Of a stretch of DNA of 39,265 nucleotides, positions 17,586 to 26,377 are shown one piece after another. Every line of letters starts with the position of its first letter. Positions within the stretch are counted from its first letter, which is position 1. The notes under the pieces are model-generated. The model was given only the letters and a program-made list of their open reading frames with translations, did not search any database and was not told where the DNA came from. This DNA is from Polynucleobacter meluiroseus (GTDB lineage Bacteria; Pseudomonadota; Gammaproteobacteria; Burkholderiales; Burkholderiaceae), in NCBI GenBank assembly GCA_945947155.1, contig CAMEXM010000011.1, positions 1-39,265 on the forward strand, written 5' to 3'. The translations under genes were made by a program, and so were the position numbers.

Positions 17586-18389
17586 ATGACTAATTTACAA
17601 GCAGCCGCAGCAGATATTGACGCCAAAGCGAGCATGGCCGAAAAGGTGCTTTTGATCCTTGAGATGGTGTCGCATTCTGAAATTCCCCTGACGCTTGAAA
17701 ATGTATCCACTGGTCTAGGGCTTGCAAAGCCAACTGCATTCCGACTTTTAAACACCTTAAATACGCTGGGATTTATTGAGCGCGATTTTAGCGGTCGACG
17801 CTTTCAGCCGGGGGTTCGATTGCGCTCGATTGGGACCAGCATGCTATTTTCCGACCCAATTCGTGCTGAGCGAATAGCGGCAATGAAATTATTAGTTGAT
17901 CAAATCGGGGAAACGTGCAATTTTAATATTCTGGATGGCAATGAGGTTGTCTACATCGATCGTATTGAAACGAATGCACCCATTCGCCTTCATATCAGCG
18001 CTGGAATGCGTGTACCACTGCATTGCACTGCAAGCGGCAAGTTATTTTTATCGCAAATGAGTCCGGCGCAAATTGAGCGCACCCTGGGTACGGGTCCATT
18101 TGAAAAATTTACTAGCAAAACGCTGTTGAACTTAAAAGAACTACTCCCCAGCTTAACGAAAATTAAAAACCAAGGTTACGCAATTGATCAATGCGAATAC
18201 CTTGATGGCTCCATTTGCATTGCCATTCCGGTACTAGATAGTAAAAATAAAATGTTCGCAGCAATTGCGGCGCACGGCCCATCATCTCGGGTCTCGGTTA
18301 AAACCGTAAAAACATTTATACCCCACTTAGAACAAGCTGCTTTATCGATCCGAAAGAGCATGTCTGATACCCCTTCTCAACCTGATTAA
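17586..18389 (+). CDS. IclR-family transcriptional regulator (first)
   Basis: This 267-residue regulator has an N-terminal winged helix-turn-helix (about residues 20-80; LGLAKPTAFRLLNTLNTLGF is the recognition part) and a C-terminal IclR effector domain (about 95-260). The effector domain shows YIDRIETNAPIRLHISAGMR, PLHCTASGKLFLSQM and the GYAIDQCEYLDGSICIAIPV segment that lines the ligand pocket. Such regulators sense small aromatic or aliphatic acids. It is the first gene of the plus-strand operon with the BKACE and GMC genes and is divergent from the BCCP-carboxyltransferase genes, so it likely controls both sides and itself. The ligand is probably an intermediate of the encoded pathway. 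Confidence 0.95.
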   Translation: MTNLQAAAADIDAKASMAEKVLLILEMVSHSEIPLTLENVSTGLGLAKPTAFRLLNTLNTLGFIERDFSGRRFQPGVRLRSIGTSMLFSDPIRAERIAAMKLLVDQIGETCNFNILDGNEVVYIDRIETNAPIRLHISAGMRVPLHCTASGKLFLSQMSPAQIERTLGTGPFEKFTSKTLLNLKELLPSLTKIKNQGYAIDQCEYLDGSICIAIPVLDSKNKMFAAIAAHGPSSRVSVKTVKTFIPHLEQAALSIRKSMSDTPSQPD

Positions 18390-18406
18390 TCCCATTTGGA
18401 GTTTTC

Positions 18407-19246
18407 ATGACAAATTCAAGCCCCGTAATTATTACTGTAGCGATTACCGGCGCAATCCCTCGGAAAAAAGACTGTCCAGGCCTACCAGTCACGGTCTCCG
18501 AACAAATCGAAGAGACGCATAAAGCCTATGAAGCAGGCGCAGCCTTAGTCCACTTGCATGTGCGAAAGCCAGATGAGAGCCCGAGCTCCGATCCCGATCA
18601 GTTTGCAAAAGTCCAAGAGGGCATAAAAAAACATTGCCCGGATATGATTATTCAATTTTCTACCGGTGGCAGAGGTCAAGATCAAGCATTGCGAGGCGCA
18701 ATGCTGTTTCATCGTCCTGATATGGCATCTTTAGCCACTGGATCGGTCAATTTTCCCAATGGCATTTATGAGAATCCGCCGACTTTTGTTGATGGGCTTG
18801 CGAATGAAATGAATAAGTACGATATCAAGCCAGAGATTGAAGTATTTGATATGGCGATGCTCTACAGTGCTGCAGACTTGATCAAAAGGGGGCTGCTTAA
18901 AGCGCCCGCTCATGTTCAGTTTGTGATGGGTGTGCCCAACGCCATGCCAGCAAAACGCAGTATCTTGGAATTTCTGGTGAGCGAGTTAAAAGAGATCATG
19001 CCAGATGCAACATGGACTGCGGCTGGAATTGCAAGGCACCAGCTTGCTGTCAATGAATGGGCGCTTGAAATGGGTGGCCATGCTCGTACCGGTCTGGAAG
19101 ATAATATTAAATATGACCAGACGCGTGTCGCAAAAGACAATGCGGAATTAGTCTCACGTGTTGCTGAGTTGGCTACTAAATACAATCGACCTGTTGCGAA
19201 CGCAACGCTAGCACGTGAAATCTTAGGCCTGAGAGCGGCTGGGTAG
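18407..19246 (+). CDS. Beta-keto acid cleavage enzyme (BKACE, DUF849)
   Basis: This 279-residue TIM-barrel metalloenzyme is in the BKACE family, whose founder Kce cleaves 3-keto-5-aminohexanoate. The reaction is a beta-keto acid plus acetyl-CoA giving acetoacetate plus the CoA ester of the remaining acyl part. The zinc ligands are visible as H49 and H51 in VHLHVRKPDE and E231 in ARTGLEDNIKY. STGGRG (about 85-90) and MGVPNAMPA (about 174-182) are also typical. A good ribosome-binding site (GGAG) precedes the ATG, 17 bases after the IclR gene. GMC oxidoreductase follows after 6 bases, which could form the keto group from a hydroxy acid. Substrate is not predictable by eye; a sulfonated keto acid is suggested only by context. 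Confidence 0.9.
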   Translation: MTNSSPVIITVAITGAIPRKKDCPGLPVTVSEQIEETHKAYEAGAALVHLHVRKPDESPSSDPDQFAKVQEGIKKHCPDMIIQFSTGGRGQDQALRGAMLFHRPDMASLATGSVNFPNGIYENPPTFVDGLANEMNKYDIKPEIEVFDMAMLYSAADLIKRGLLKAPAHVQFVMGVPNAMPAKRSILEFLVSELKEIMPDATWTAAGIARHQLAVNEWALEMGGHARTGLEDNIKYDQTRVAKDNAELVSRVAELATKYNRPVANATLAREILGLRAAG

Positions 19247-19252
19247 CCTCGA

Positions 19253-20857
19253 ATGCAAGACAATCAGTTTGACTATATTGTGGTTGGCGCTGGATCGTCG
19301 GGTTGCGTTCTAGCAAACCGCCTGTCAAAAGAGAATGTCAATTCGGTTTGCTTAATTGAGGCAGGGCCAAAAGATAGCTCGCCGTGGATTCACCTACCGA
19401 TTGGGTATGGGAAAACCATGTGGGATCCAAAGGTTAATTGGAAATTCGAAACAGAACCAGATCCTGGAATGAATCAGCGCAAGATTTACTGGCCCCGCGG
19501 AAAGTGCTTGGGTGGCTCGAGCTCCATTAATGGTTTGATTTTTATTCGCGGGCAAAAAGAGGACTATGACGGCTGGAAAGATCGTGGCAATACAGGCTGG
19601 GGCTGGGATGATGTCCTACCCTATTTTAAAAGGGCGGAAGGCAATGACCGCCTAGGCGAACCGCTCCATTCTAAAACTGGCCCCCTCAAGGCATCATCCA
19701 TTCCCAAAAAACACCCACTGGTAGAGTCATTCATAAAAAGTGCAGTCAACTTGGGCGTGCCAGAAACCGATGACTTTAATAACCTCACGCAAGAAGGCGT
19801 GGGCTACTACCAACTGAGCACCCATAAGGGCTTACGCTGTAGCACTGCAGTCGCCTACTTAAATCCGATCAAAAGTCGCAGTAACCTGACCATCTTGACG
19901 GATAGTCAGGTCATGCGCATTATCTTTGAAGGACGCCGTGCTGTTGCCATCGAATTAATGCGTCATGGTAAAAAACAAACGATTCGAGCGAATAAAGAAA
20001 TCATCCTAAGTGCTGGAGCCCTGCAATCGCCACAAATTTTGCAACTATCCGGAATTGGCCCAGCAGCACTCTTGCGCGAATTTAATATCCCCATCATTCA
20101 CGATCTTCCGGGCGTTGGCGAAAATCTACAGGACCACCTACAGTACCGTTTGATTTACGAGCTAAACCAACCAATATCAACCAATGTGCAGCTCTCATCG
20201 CTGTTTGGCAAAATAAAGATTGGTCTGGATTGGCTCCTATTTCGAGGCGGCCCACTTTCAATTGGAATTAATCAAGGCGGACTGTTCACTAAAGTGATGG
20301 ATTCATCGAGTACACCAGACATCCAATTCCATATGGCAACCTTATCGGCCGATATGGCAGGTGGAAATGTGCACCCCTTCCCTGGATTCACCATGTCCGT
20401 TTGTCAATTAAGGCCTGAGTCCAGGGGCCATGTGCGCATTCAATCAGCAGATCCTTTAGTGCCGCCGAAGATGGTTGCAAATTACCTCGCAACAGAACAC
20501 GATCGAAACACGAGCGTTGAGGCCGTTAAATTTGCGCGGAAAATTGCGCAGACCGAGCCGCTCAAATCGCTAATCACCAGGGAAATTAAGCCCAATAATC
20601 CGCAGAGCGATGCCGATCTATTGGAATTTTGCCGCAATAATGGTGCCACGATTTTTCACCCAACGGGTACATGCCAAATGGGCACAGACTCCGATCCAAT
20701 GGCCGTACTGGATTCTGAGTTGAGGGTGCGAGGCGTTACCGGATTGCGGGTAGTCGATTGCTCTGCAATGCCTACCTTACCATCGGGCAATACGAATTGG
20801 CCGGCCGTCATGATGGCTGAAAAAGCGGCAGACCTCATACTCAAGAAAAAAATATAA
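19253..20857 (+). CDS. GMC-family FAD-dependent alcohol dehydrogenase
   Basis: This 534-residue flavoprotein resembles choline dehydrogenase and other glucose-methanol-choline oxidoreductases. The ADP-binding motif VVGAGSSGCVLANRLS is at about residues 7-22, the FAD segment WPRGKCLGGSSSINGL at about 79-94, and the second GMC signature GALQSPQILQLSGIGP at about 254-269. The catalytic His is H469 in FHPTGTCQMG, with Asn in GNTNWPAVMMAEKAAD as its usual partner. There is no signal peptide. It probably oxidises a hydroxyl group to a ketone or aldehyde and passes electrons to the respiratory chain. In sulfonate pathways, isethionate dehydrogenase IseJ belongs to this family. It sits 6 bases after the BKACE gene, so it may supply the BKACE substrate. 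Confidence 0.9.
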   Translation: MQDNQFDYIVVGAGSSGCVLANRLSKENVNSVCLIEAGPKDSSPWIHLPIGYGKTMWDPKVNWKFETEPDPGMNQRKIYWPRGKCLGGSSSINGLIFIRGQKEDYDGWKDRGNTGWGWDDVLPYFKRAEGNDRLGEPLHSKTGPLKASSIPKKHPLVESFIKSAVNLGVPETDDFNNLTQEGVGYYQLSTHKGLRCSTAVAYLNPIKSRSNLTILTDSQVMRIIFEGRRAVAIELMRHGKKQTIRANKEIILSAGALQSPQILQLSGIGPAALLREFNIPIIHDLPGVGENLQDHLQYRLIYELNQPISTNVQLSSLFGKIKIGLDWLLFRGGPLSIGINQGGLFTKVMDSSSTPDIQFHMATLSADMAGGNVHPFPGFTMSVCQLRPESRGHVRIQSADPLVPPKMVANYLATEHDRNTSVEAVKFARKIAQTEPLKSLITREIKPNNPQSDADLLEFCRNNGATIFHPTGTCQMGTDSDPMAVLDSELRVRGVTGLRVVDCSAMPTLPSGNTNWPAVMMAEKAADLILKKKI

Positions 20858-20914
20858 TTGCATGGCGTTTCCTTCCCTCGGCAGTAAACCCACAATCGAA
20901 CTCTGCCGATACCC

Positions 20915-22198
20915 ATGAAACTATTTCCATTTTTGCAATGGTTACCCGAATACAAAAAACCAGGGGTCATTCGCGCTGATGTGCTAGCCGGCCTAACCGG
21001 CGCCATTGTTGTATTACCCCAAGGCATTGCATTTGCCTTGTTAGCTGGAATGCCACCCCACTACGGCCTTTACGCCGCTATGGTGCCCTGCCTGATTGCC
21101 GCACTCTTTGGCTCAAGCCGCTTGATGGTAACGGGTCCAGCAAATGCGATATCACTAACAACCATGGCGCTCATTGCCCCGCTTGCCTTACCAGAGTCGC
21201 CGCAATACGTTGTATTTGTTCTAACGCTTAGTTTTCTGGTGGGGGTCATTCAGCTAACCTTGGGTTTTAGCGGCATTGGTAAATGGGTAGAAAAGGTTCC
21301 ACACTCAGTCATTGTTGGATTTACAGCGGGGGCTGCTGTACTGATTATTAATAGTCAAGCTGGCACGCTCTTGGGTATGAATATTCCGCGCGGTATGGAT
21401 GTCATTGATACCCTAAAGGCGCTTAGTGCTCTCGCAATCAATGGCGATATGCAATGGCAATCGATTGCTTTAGTAATGATCACGCTAGGCATTATTCGCC
21501 TGTGGAGCCCCCTAAACAAATATGTACCTTCCATGTTAATTGCGGTGATTATTGGTGCAATTGCAGCCATCCTAATCGAGCTTGCTTTTCCCGAGATGAG
21601 TCCATTTAAGCGTGTCAGCAGCATTCCAGGGGCATTCCCACCAATATCATTACCAGACCTAAGTCTCCCCACCTTGCAAAAATTATTTGCCGCCACATTT
21701 ATCATGACCTTACTGGCCTCTACAGAGGCGATGGCGATTGCACGCGCGATTGCGTTGAAATCAAAAGATACATTCAATGCAAATCAAGAGTTCATAGGAC
21801 AAGGATTGGCCAATGTGGCAGGCTCATTTTTCTCAGCCTATCCCTCAAGTGGTTCATTTAACCGTACTGGCGTCAATTTGGCTGCGGGTGCAAAAACGCC
21901 GCTTTCTGCAATTTTTGCTGCTTTTTTCTTGATTATCATCCTGGCTTTTGTGTCGCCCCTAGCCAAGCACATTCCCTATGTTGTCATTGCCTCACTATTG
22001 TTGCTCGTGGCATGGAAGTTGATTGATGTTGAGCAAATTCGCCACGAGATCAAAGCAGGCAAAAGTGCTTGGGTGCCCATGTTGATTACCGCGATTGGAA
22101 CGGTAACGATTGCGCTGGAATGGGCGATTCTATTGGGTATTTTTTCATCTGCGGCGATACATAAAATGGTGGAACTTAGGCAAAAGAAAAAGAAATAA
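20915..22198 (+). CDS. SulP-family anion transporter lacking the STAS domain
   Basis: This 427-residue membrane protein has the SulP/SLC26 core with roughly ten to twelve helices. It opens with YKKPGVIRADVLAGLTGAIVVLPQGIAFA and PPHYGLYAAMVPCLIAALFGSS, and holds the central GQGLANVAGSFFSAYPSSGSFNRTGVN motif. Family proteins usually run past 500 residues with a C-terminal STAS domain. Here the protein stops right after the last helix with a basic tail (KMVELRQKKKK), so STAS is absent. SulP proteins move sulfate, bicarbonate or dicarboxylates. It is 57 bases past the GMC gene on the same strand. Sulfate export or sulfonate uptake would suit the neighbours; bicarbonate supply to the carboxylase is another option. 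Confidence 0.88.
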   Translation: MKLFPFLQWLPEYKKPGVIRADVLAGLTGAIVVLPQGIAFALLAGMPPHYGLYAAMVPCLIAALFGSSRLMVTGPANAISLTTMALIAPLALPESPQYVVFVLTLSFLVGVIQLTLGFSGIGKWVEKVPHSVIVGFTAGAAVLIINSQAGTLLGMNIPRGMDVIDTLKALSALAINGDMQWQSIALVMITLGIIRLWSPLNKYVPSMLIAVIIGAIAAILIELAFPEMSPFKRVSSIPGAFPPISLPDLSLPTLQKLFAATFIMTLLASTEAMAIARAIALKSKDTFNANQEFIGQGLANVAGSFFSAYPSSGSFNRTGVNLAAGAKTPLSAIFAAFFLIIILAFVSPLAKHIPYVVIASLLLLVAWKLIDVEQIRHEIKAGKSAWVPMLITAIGTVTIALEWAILLGIFSSAAIHKMVELRQKKKK

Positions 22199-22209
22199 GC
22201 GCCTTATTT
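22193..22209. terminator. Possible shared hairpin at the SulP/CoA-ligase convergence
   Basis: AAATAAG (22193-22199) and CTTATTT (22203-22209) form a 7-bp stem with a CGC loop. The two facing stop codons (TAA 22196-22198 and, on the minus strand, TAA at 22204-22206) lie within the stem. On the minus strand it is followed by a U-rich tract (from the A-rich stretch at 22181-22192), as in an intrinsic terminator, though the stem is A+T-rich and short. Confidence 0.4.
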
Positions 22210-23748
22210 AGATTCAACTAAGTCCAATAGCTTTAAGCGCTGTACCTTTCCTGATGGACCTCTAGGCAGATCATCCATAAACAGAATGAGCTTAGGCGTC
22301 CTGAGCTTACCTAGATTATCAAGGCAGAATTGAAGCATCTCCGATTCAGAGCAGGTCTGGCCCTCTTTTAGAATGATGCAGACCATAATGTCTTGACCGT
22401 AGTTTGCATCTGGTATTCCAACCGATGCTGCATCCAAAACTGCGGGGTGTTTCAAAACCACCTCATCAATTTCACGCGGCGCAATATTTTCACCGCCCTT
22501 AATAATCAATTCTTTCAGTCTGCCGGTAATGAAATAAAAACCATCGGAATCTCGCATACCCAAGTCACCTGTTTTCATCCAACCATCTGCATCAAATGCC
22601 TTCTTGGTTTCCGCTTCACCTTTGTAATATGCCTGCAATACGTTTTCACCTTTAAGGCAAATTTCCCCAGAAACCAGATCAGGTGCTGGATTTCCAGAAT
22701 CATCCACAATCTTTGCTGTGACTCCACAGGGAAGTCCGGGACTACCAAAGCGCCTACGCTCATCGTGTGGATTACAAAACACAATGGAGCAGGTTTCCGT
22801 CATGCCCATTGCTTCGATTACAGGCATTCCAAATAAAGCCTCAAACTCACGATGGTGCTCAGGTGGCAATGGGGCTGATGCTGAGCGGCCAAAACGAATA
22901 TGTTTAAGCTCGGCTATATCGGGCTTGCTGGCACCACTTTTTGCAGCATTAATTAAATACGCAATGATGGTGGGGACCATATTGATCCAGGTGCAGCGAT
23001 ATTGAATCGCTATTTTCCACCAGGTCGAGACCGAAAAATGATGGGGGGCCACAATCGATCCACCAGAAAAGAATGGCGTTATGGTTGAAATGACTTGGCC
23101 GTTGATATGGTAGATCGGGAGCGAGCTCAGGACAATATCCGCCGGAGTAAGCTGATGCCATTCGCCAATCGACTTGGCTGCATGCAATAAATTCCGATGC
23201 GTCAATATCACACCCTTTGGCGTGCCAGTAGTACCCGAGGTGTACATTAACAAAGCAGGATTATTTGGATCAATTTGCGGCAAGGGCAAGCGGGCCGATT
23301 GCAGAAAAGGTCCAGATTCAGAATCCGGATCTAATTCCACCAATGCAAAGACACGTTGGGTTTTTTTCAATGCCGCAAATAAGTTCTGCTTATTCTCTGG
23401 GGCATAAAACAATACCTCAATATCGCTATGGTCTAAAACCCAAGCCAGCTGATCTACTGGCGCCGACAGGTTCAGTGGTGTCACTACCCGACCGCAAACC
23501 ATCGTCGCAATAAAAACCGTTGTGGTCTGACGTCCATTGTGCATAAATATGCCCACATGGCCATTGGTGCTAATCTGGCGCTCCTTCAGCCAGCCCATAA
23601 AATGCTCAGCCTCTAAAGCCATCTGCCCATACGATAGTTTTTGAGCGGTCTCCGGAGCAAACAACAAGACATGATCGGGCTGTAGCTCGGCCCATTTAGC
23701 TAATACATGCGCAATGCTAGCGCCAGTGATATCCAATGTGTCCGCCAT
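22204..23748 (-). CDS. sauT: AMP-forming acyl-CoA ligase, probable sulfoacetate-CoA ligase (SauT-like)
   Basis: This 514-residue adenylate-forming enzyme activates a carboxylate as its CoA ester. The P-loop MYTSGTTGTPKGVILTHRN is near residue 167, the A5 region EAMGMTETCS near 312, the hinge and A8 motif TGRLKELIIKGGENIAPREI near 407, and the catalytic Lys in LPRGPSGKVQRLK close to the C terminus. The gene lies 32 bases downstream of a SauS-like acylating dehydrogenase. This matches the sauS-sauT order of Cupriavidus necator, where SauT makes sulfoacetyl-CoA from sulfoacetate. The symbol rests on that neighbourhood and the general fit. The ligase could equally act on another small acid such as oxalate or malonate. 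Confidence 0.6.
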   Translation of the reverse strand: MADTLDITGASIAHVLAKWAELQPDHVLLFAPETAQKLSYGQMALEAEHFMGWLKERQISTNGHVGIFMHNGRQTTTVFIATMVCGRVVTPLNLSAPVDQLAWVLDHSDIEVLFYAPENKQNLFAALKKTQRVFALVELDPDSESGPFLQSARLPLPQIDPNNPALLMYTSGTTGTPKGVILTHRNLLHAAKSIGEWHQLTPADIVLSSLPIYHINGQVISTITPFFSGGSIVAPHHFSVSTWWKIAIQYRCTWINMVPTIIAYLINAAKSGASKPDIAELKHIRFGRSASAPLPPEHHREFEALFGMPVIEAMGMTETCSIVFCNPHDERRRFGSPGLPCGVTAKIVDDSGNPAPDLVSGEICLKGENVLQAYYKGEAETKKAFDADGWMKTGDLGMRDSDGFYFITGRLKELIIKGGENIAPREIDEVVLKHPAVLDAASVGIPDANYGQDIMVCIILKEGQTCSESEMLQFCLDNLGKLRTPKLILFMDDLPRGPSGKVQRLKLLDLVESK

Positions 23749-23780
23749 AATAAAGAAAAGAAGTGGGTACTAAAGAAACC

Positions 23781-25187
23781 TTAGGACTTAGGGTGCTGAC
23801 TAAAATAATTAGCCAGCAAGGCCTCTACCTCGGGCACTTTTTCAGCAATGGGCCGCACTACACGGGTAGTGTTGAGATAGTGGCGATAGTTCATGTTGTC
23901 GGAGAAGTTATTTTTACCCCACGTACCACAGCCCATCGACAAAGAAAATGGCAGCCCATTTTCAAAGCTACCGCCCGTAGCAATGGCATGCGCTTGATTC
24001 ACAATAACTCGAGCAACTGGCAGATCACGGGCTAAATCAGCAGCCCTCTCCTCCATGACTGATCCGCTGCTTGCCGTATGCAATCCAACGGAATGCCCGG
24101 CGCCCTGATAGGCATAAACCTGTGCAACCAGTTTCTTGGCTGCCTGAAAATTGGCTGCCCGCCAGACTGTCAAAATAGGGCTTAGCTTTTCGCCTGAAAA
24201 AGGCGCGCTTGGGCCAAATCCGGTCTCTTCAACCATAAAAAAGCGTGCAGTGCTGGCTTTGGGATGTTGCAATTTAGCGCGCTCCGCAATCACTGCAGGA
24301 GACTGCGCAGTCAGCTTGGAGGTCAATTTTCCACCGCTAAACATCACATCGTGAAGGCGTTGCTTATCATTGGCATCCAAAAGCACGCCACCAGCACGCT
24401 CTAACGCATCAATCGCAGAGTCGTAAACAGCATCAAGTAAAACAGCGCCATTTTCACTAGAACAGCTTGTGGCGTTATCAAACGTTTTCGATTGGGTAAT
24501 TTTTTGTGCAGCACTATCCAGATTGGCATTCTCGTCAATGATCGCAAGGACATTACCAGCACCCACCCCAAATGCAGGCGTTCCACTCGTGTATGCAGAA
24601 CGGATATTGGCTTGAGAGCCAGTAGCGACCACCAAGTCAGCTAATCGCATCAGCTCGTGCGTAGCGTCTTTTGTAATTGTATCGGGCAGCATTTGTACTA
24701 AATCACGCGGCGCTTTCAATAGGTCCAGCTGGGCATGTACAAATTCCAATAAACGAAAACACGTTGATTGCCCTTTGGGGGATGGGGCAACCACGACTGC
24801 ATTGCGGCACTTTAGTGCATTCAAAATTTTATTGATTGGCGTTGCGCCTGGATTGGTTGAGGGCGTAATGGCAGCCACCACCCCTACTGGCCTTGCGTAC
24901 TCCGTAATTCCAGTGGCGGGATCGTGAGAAACAATTCCAACTGTTTTGGCATTTTGCAAATCCCGAACCAAGCCCAGCGTTTTACGAAAATTCTTTTTAA
25001 ACTTATCCGCTGCATCACCAAGCCCCGTATCACGGACCGCCAACTCAGCTAACTCGGTATTTCTGCCTGGCTCAAGAATCGCCCAAGCCACGGCAGAAAC
25101 CACCAAATCCACTTGTTCCTGTGTATAAGACTCGTATTCTGCTTGTGCAACACGAGCACGCTTAATAATGCTTTCAACTTCTGACAT
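23781..25187 (-). CDS. sauS: CoA-acylating aldehyde dehydrogenase, probable sulfoacetaldehyde dehydrogenase (SauS-like)
   Basis: This 468-residue protein is in the acylating branch of the aldehyde dehydrogenase superfamily, interconverting an aldehyde and its acyl-CoA with NAD(P)H. The catalytic Cys is C242 in NATSCSSENGAVL, and the branch-typical segments ITPSTNPGATPINK (about 108-121) and the Gly-rich FGVGAGNVLAI (about 206-216) are present. It lacks the Glu general base of hydrolytic enzymes at the usual site. The C-terminal half has GCGTWGKNNFSDNMNYRHYLN. The overall look and the downstream CoA ligase match SauS of Cupriavidus necator, which reduces sulfoacetyl-CoA to sulfoacetaldehyde. 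The Bug binding protein gene is 41 bases upstream on the same strand. Other acylating dehydrogenases, such as acetaldehyde or propionaldehyde types, remain possible. Confidence 0.7.
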   Translation of the reverse strand: MSEVESIIKRARVAQAEYESYTQEQVDLVVSAVAWAILEPGRNTELAELAVRDTGLGDAADKFKKNFRKTLGLVRDLQNAKTVGIVSHDPATGITEYARPVGVVAAITPSTNPGATPINKILNALKCRNAVVVAPSPKGQSTCFRLLEFVHAQLDLLKAPRDLVQMLPDTITKDATHELMRLADLVVATGSQANIRSAYTSGTPAFGVGAGNVLAIIDENANLDSAAQKITQSKTFDNATSCSSENGAVLLDAVYDSAIDALERAGGVLLDANDKQRLHDVMFSGGKLTSKLTAQSPAVIAERAKLQHPKASTARFFMVEETGFGPSAPFSGEKLSPILTVWRAANFQAAKKLVAQVYAYQGAGHSVGLHTASSGSVMEERAADLARDLPVARVIVNQAHAIATGGSFENGLPFSLSMGCGTWGKNNFSDNMNYRHYLNTTRVVRPIAEKVPEVEALLANYFSQHPKS

Positions 25188-25228
25188 AGGATCTTTACTA
25201 AATGTTTAACGAATTTTTTACTACGCTA

Positions 25229-26212
25229 CTAATCAACCTTAATATTGGCTGACTTCACAACCTGTTTCCACTTAGCGATTTCTTTTTTAACAACGCCTGA
25301 TAATTGCGCAGGTGAATCGCCCACTGCTTCTGCGCCTTGGCCTAACAATTTCTCTTTTACCTCAGGCTGAGCAAGGACATTTACAGCTGCTTTATTAATC
25401 CGATCAATGATTGCCTGTGGCGTTTTGGCTGGCACAAACATCGCATACCAAGAATCCACCTCAAAACCCTTAAAGCCAGATTCAACCATGGTGGGTACAT
25501 CTGGGAATACTGCAGACCGCTTTACCGTTGAAACGGCAAGCGCCCTCAATTTACCCGCCTTCACAAATTGTGCAGCTGCGGGGATCGAAACCCAGAGCAA
25601 TGGAACCTGACCAGCCATGACATCCGTTACTGCAGGACCGCCGCCCCGGTAAGGAATGTGCGTCATATCGACTCCCGCATCACTCGCCATCATTGCGCCT
25701 GCTAAATGCCCTGGCGATCCATTTCCGACCGATGCATATGAAATGCTGCCTGGCTTTGCTTTAGCCATCTCAATGAGCTCTTTCACCGTCTTCGCAGGGA
25801 AATTAGGGTTCGCAACCAAGATTTGAGGCAAGGAGGCAACGGTCACTACTGAAGAAAAATCTTTTTCAGTATCAAACGGCAGTTTTGGGTAGATGGCGGG
25901 ATTAATTGTGTGCGAAGAGAGCGTAAATAGAACGGTATAGCCATCCGAGGGCGATTGCGCCGCCAATGCTGAGCCAATTGACCCGCCGGCGCCGCCGCGG
26001 TTATCAATGATGACTTGCTGCCCTAGCTCTTTTGCCAACGGTTCTTGCACTATCCGCGCAATGACATCCGTTCCGCCGCCTGGTGGATAAGGAACGATCA
26101 ACTTAATCGGCTTGGTTGGCCAAGACTGCGCGTGCGCCAGGCCCGCAATTGAAACTCCAGAGAGGCATACCAGCGCACCAGATAGCCATTTCTTCATTTT
26201 TAACTTAGTCAT
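25229..26212 (-). CDS. Tripartite tricarboxylate-type (Bug/TctC) solute-binding protein (second)
   Basis: This 327-residue periplasmic protein starts at ATG 26212, chosen because AGGGG lies 5-6 bases upstream and a normal signal peptide follows (KMKKW, hydrophobic core, LAHA cleavage before QSWP). The longer frame from 26245 adds 11 residues. Family features are IKLIVPYPPGGGTDVIARI, IIDNRGGAGGSIGSALAA and MTHIPYRGGGPAVTDVMAGQV. It is the first gene of the minus-strand operon with the SauS-like and SauT-like genes, so it may capture sulfoacetate or a related anion, though no TctAB permease is in the window. Confidence 0.92.
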   Translation of the reverse strand: MTKLKMKKWLSGALVCLSGVSIAGLAHAQSWPTKPIKLIVPYPPGGGTDVIARIVQEPLAKELGQQVIIDNRGGAGGSIGSALAAQSPSDGYTVLFTLSSHTINPAIYPKLPFDTEKDFSSVVTVASLPQILVANPNFPAKTVKELIEMAKAKPGSISYASVGNGSPGHLAGAMMASDAGVDMTHIPYRGGGPAVTDVMAGQVPLLWVSIPAAAQFVKAGKLRALAVSTVKRSAVFPDVPTMVESGFKGFEVDSWYAMFVPAKTPQAIIDRINKAAVNVLAQPEVKEKLLGQGAEAVGDSPAQLSGVVKKEIAKWKQVVKSANIKVD

Positions 26213-26263
26213 ATAAACCCCTAGGAAATTATTTTTTGTCTCCAAGTCAAACCATACCTTATT

Positions 26264-26356
26264 CAGCTATCCTGAACAAGTTGTTTCGTATAAGTAAAAA
26301 CACTAATCATTTTTTACTATAAAATCAATTTGTTCCATTAAAATGAACAAATTATA
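26264..26356. promoter_or_regulatory. Divergent control region with GAACAA operator-like repeats
   Basis: The gap between the second Bug gene and the second IclR gene carries a perfect 9-bp inverted repeat, AATTTGTTC at 26327-26335 and GAACAAATT at 26345-26353, separated by 9 bases. A second, imperfect pair, GAACAA (26274-26279) with TTGTTTC (26281-26287), lies about 50 bases to the left. Four copies of the same half-site in about 80 bases between divergent genes strongly suggest the operators of the adjacent IclR regulator, controlling both the Bug-sauST and the iclR-pta-soeABC transcripts. The right-hand site ends 24 bases before the IclR start, consistent with autorepression. Confidence 0.65.
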
Positions 26357-26377
26357 TTGTTTTGTGAGATTAATCCC

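Noticed and set aside
20879-20908. Terminator between the GMC and SulP genes
   Set aside because: CGGCAG and CTGCCG form only a 6-bp stem over an 18-base loop and no U-run follows.
26357-26377. TTG start for the second IclR regulator
   Set aside because: ATG 26378 gives a normal length and leaves the operator-like repeat clear of the coding region.
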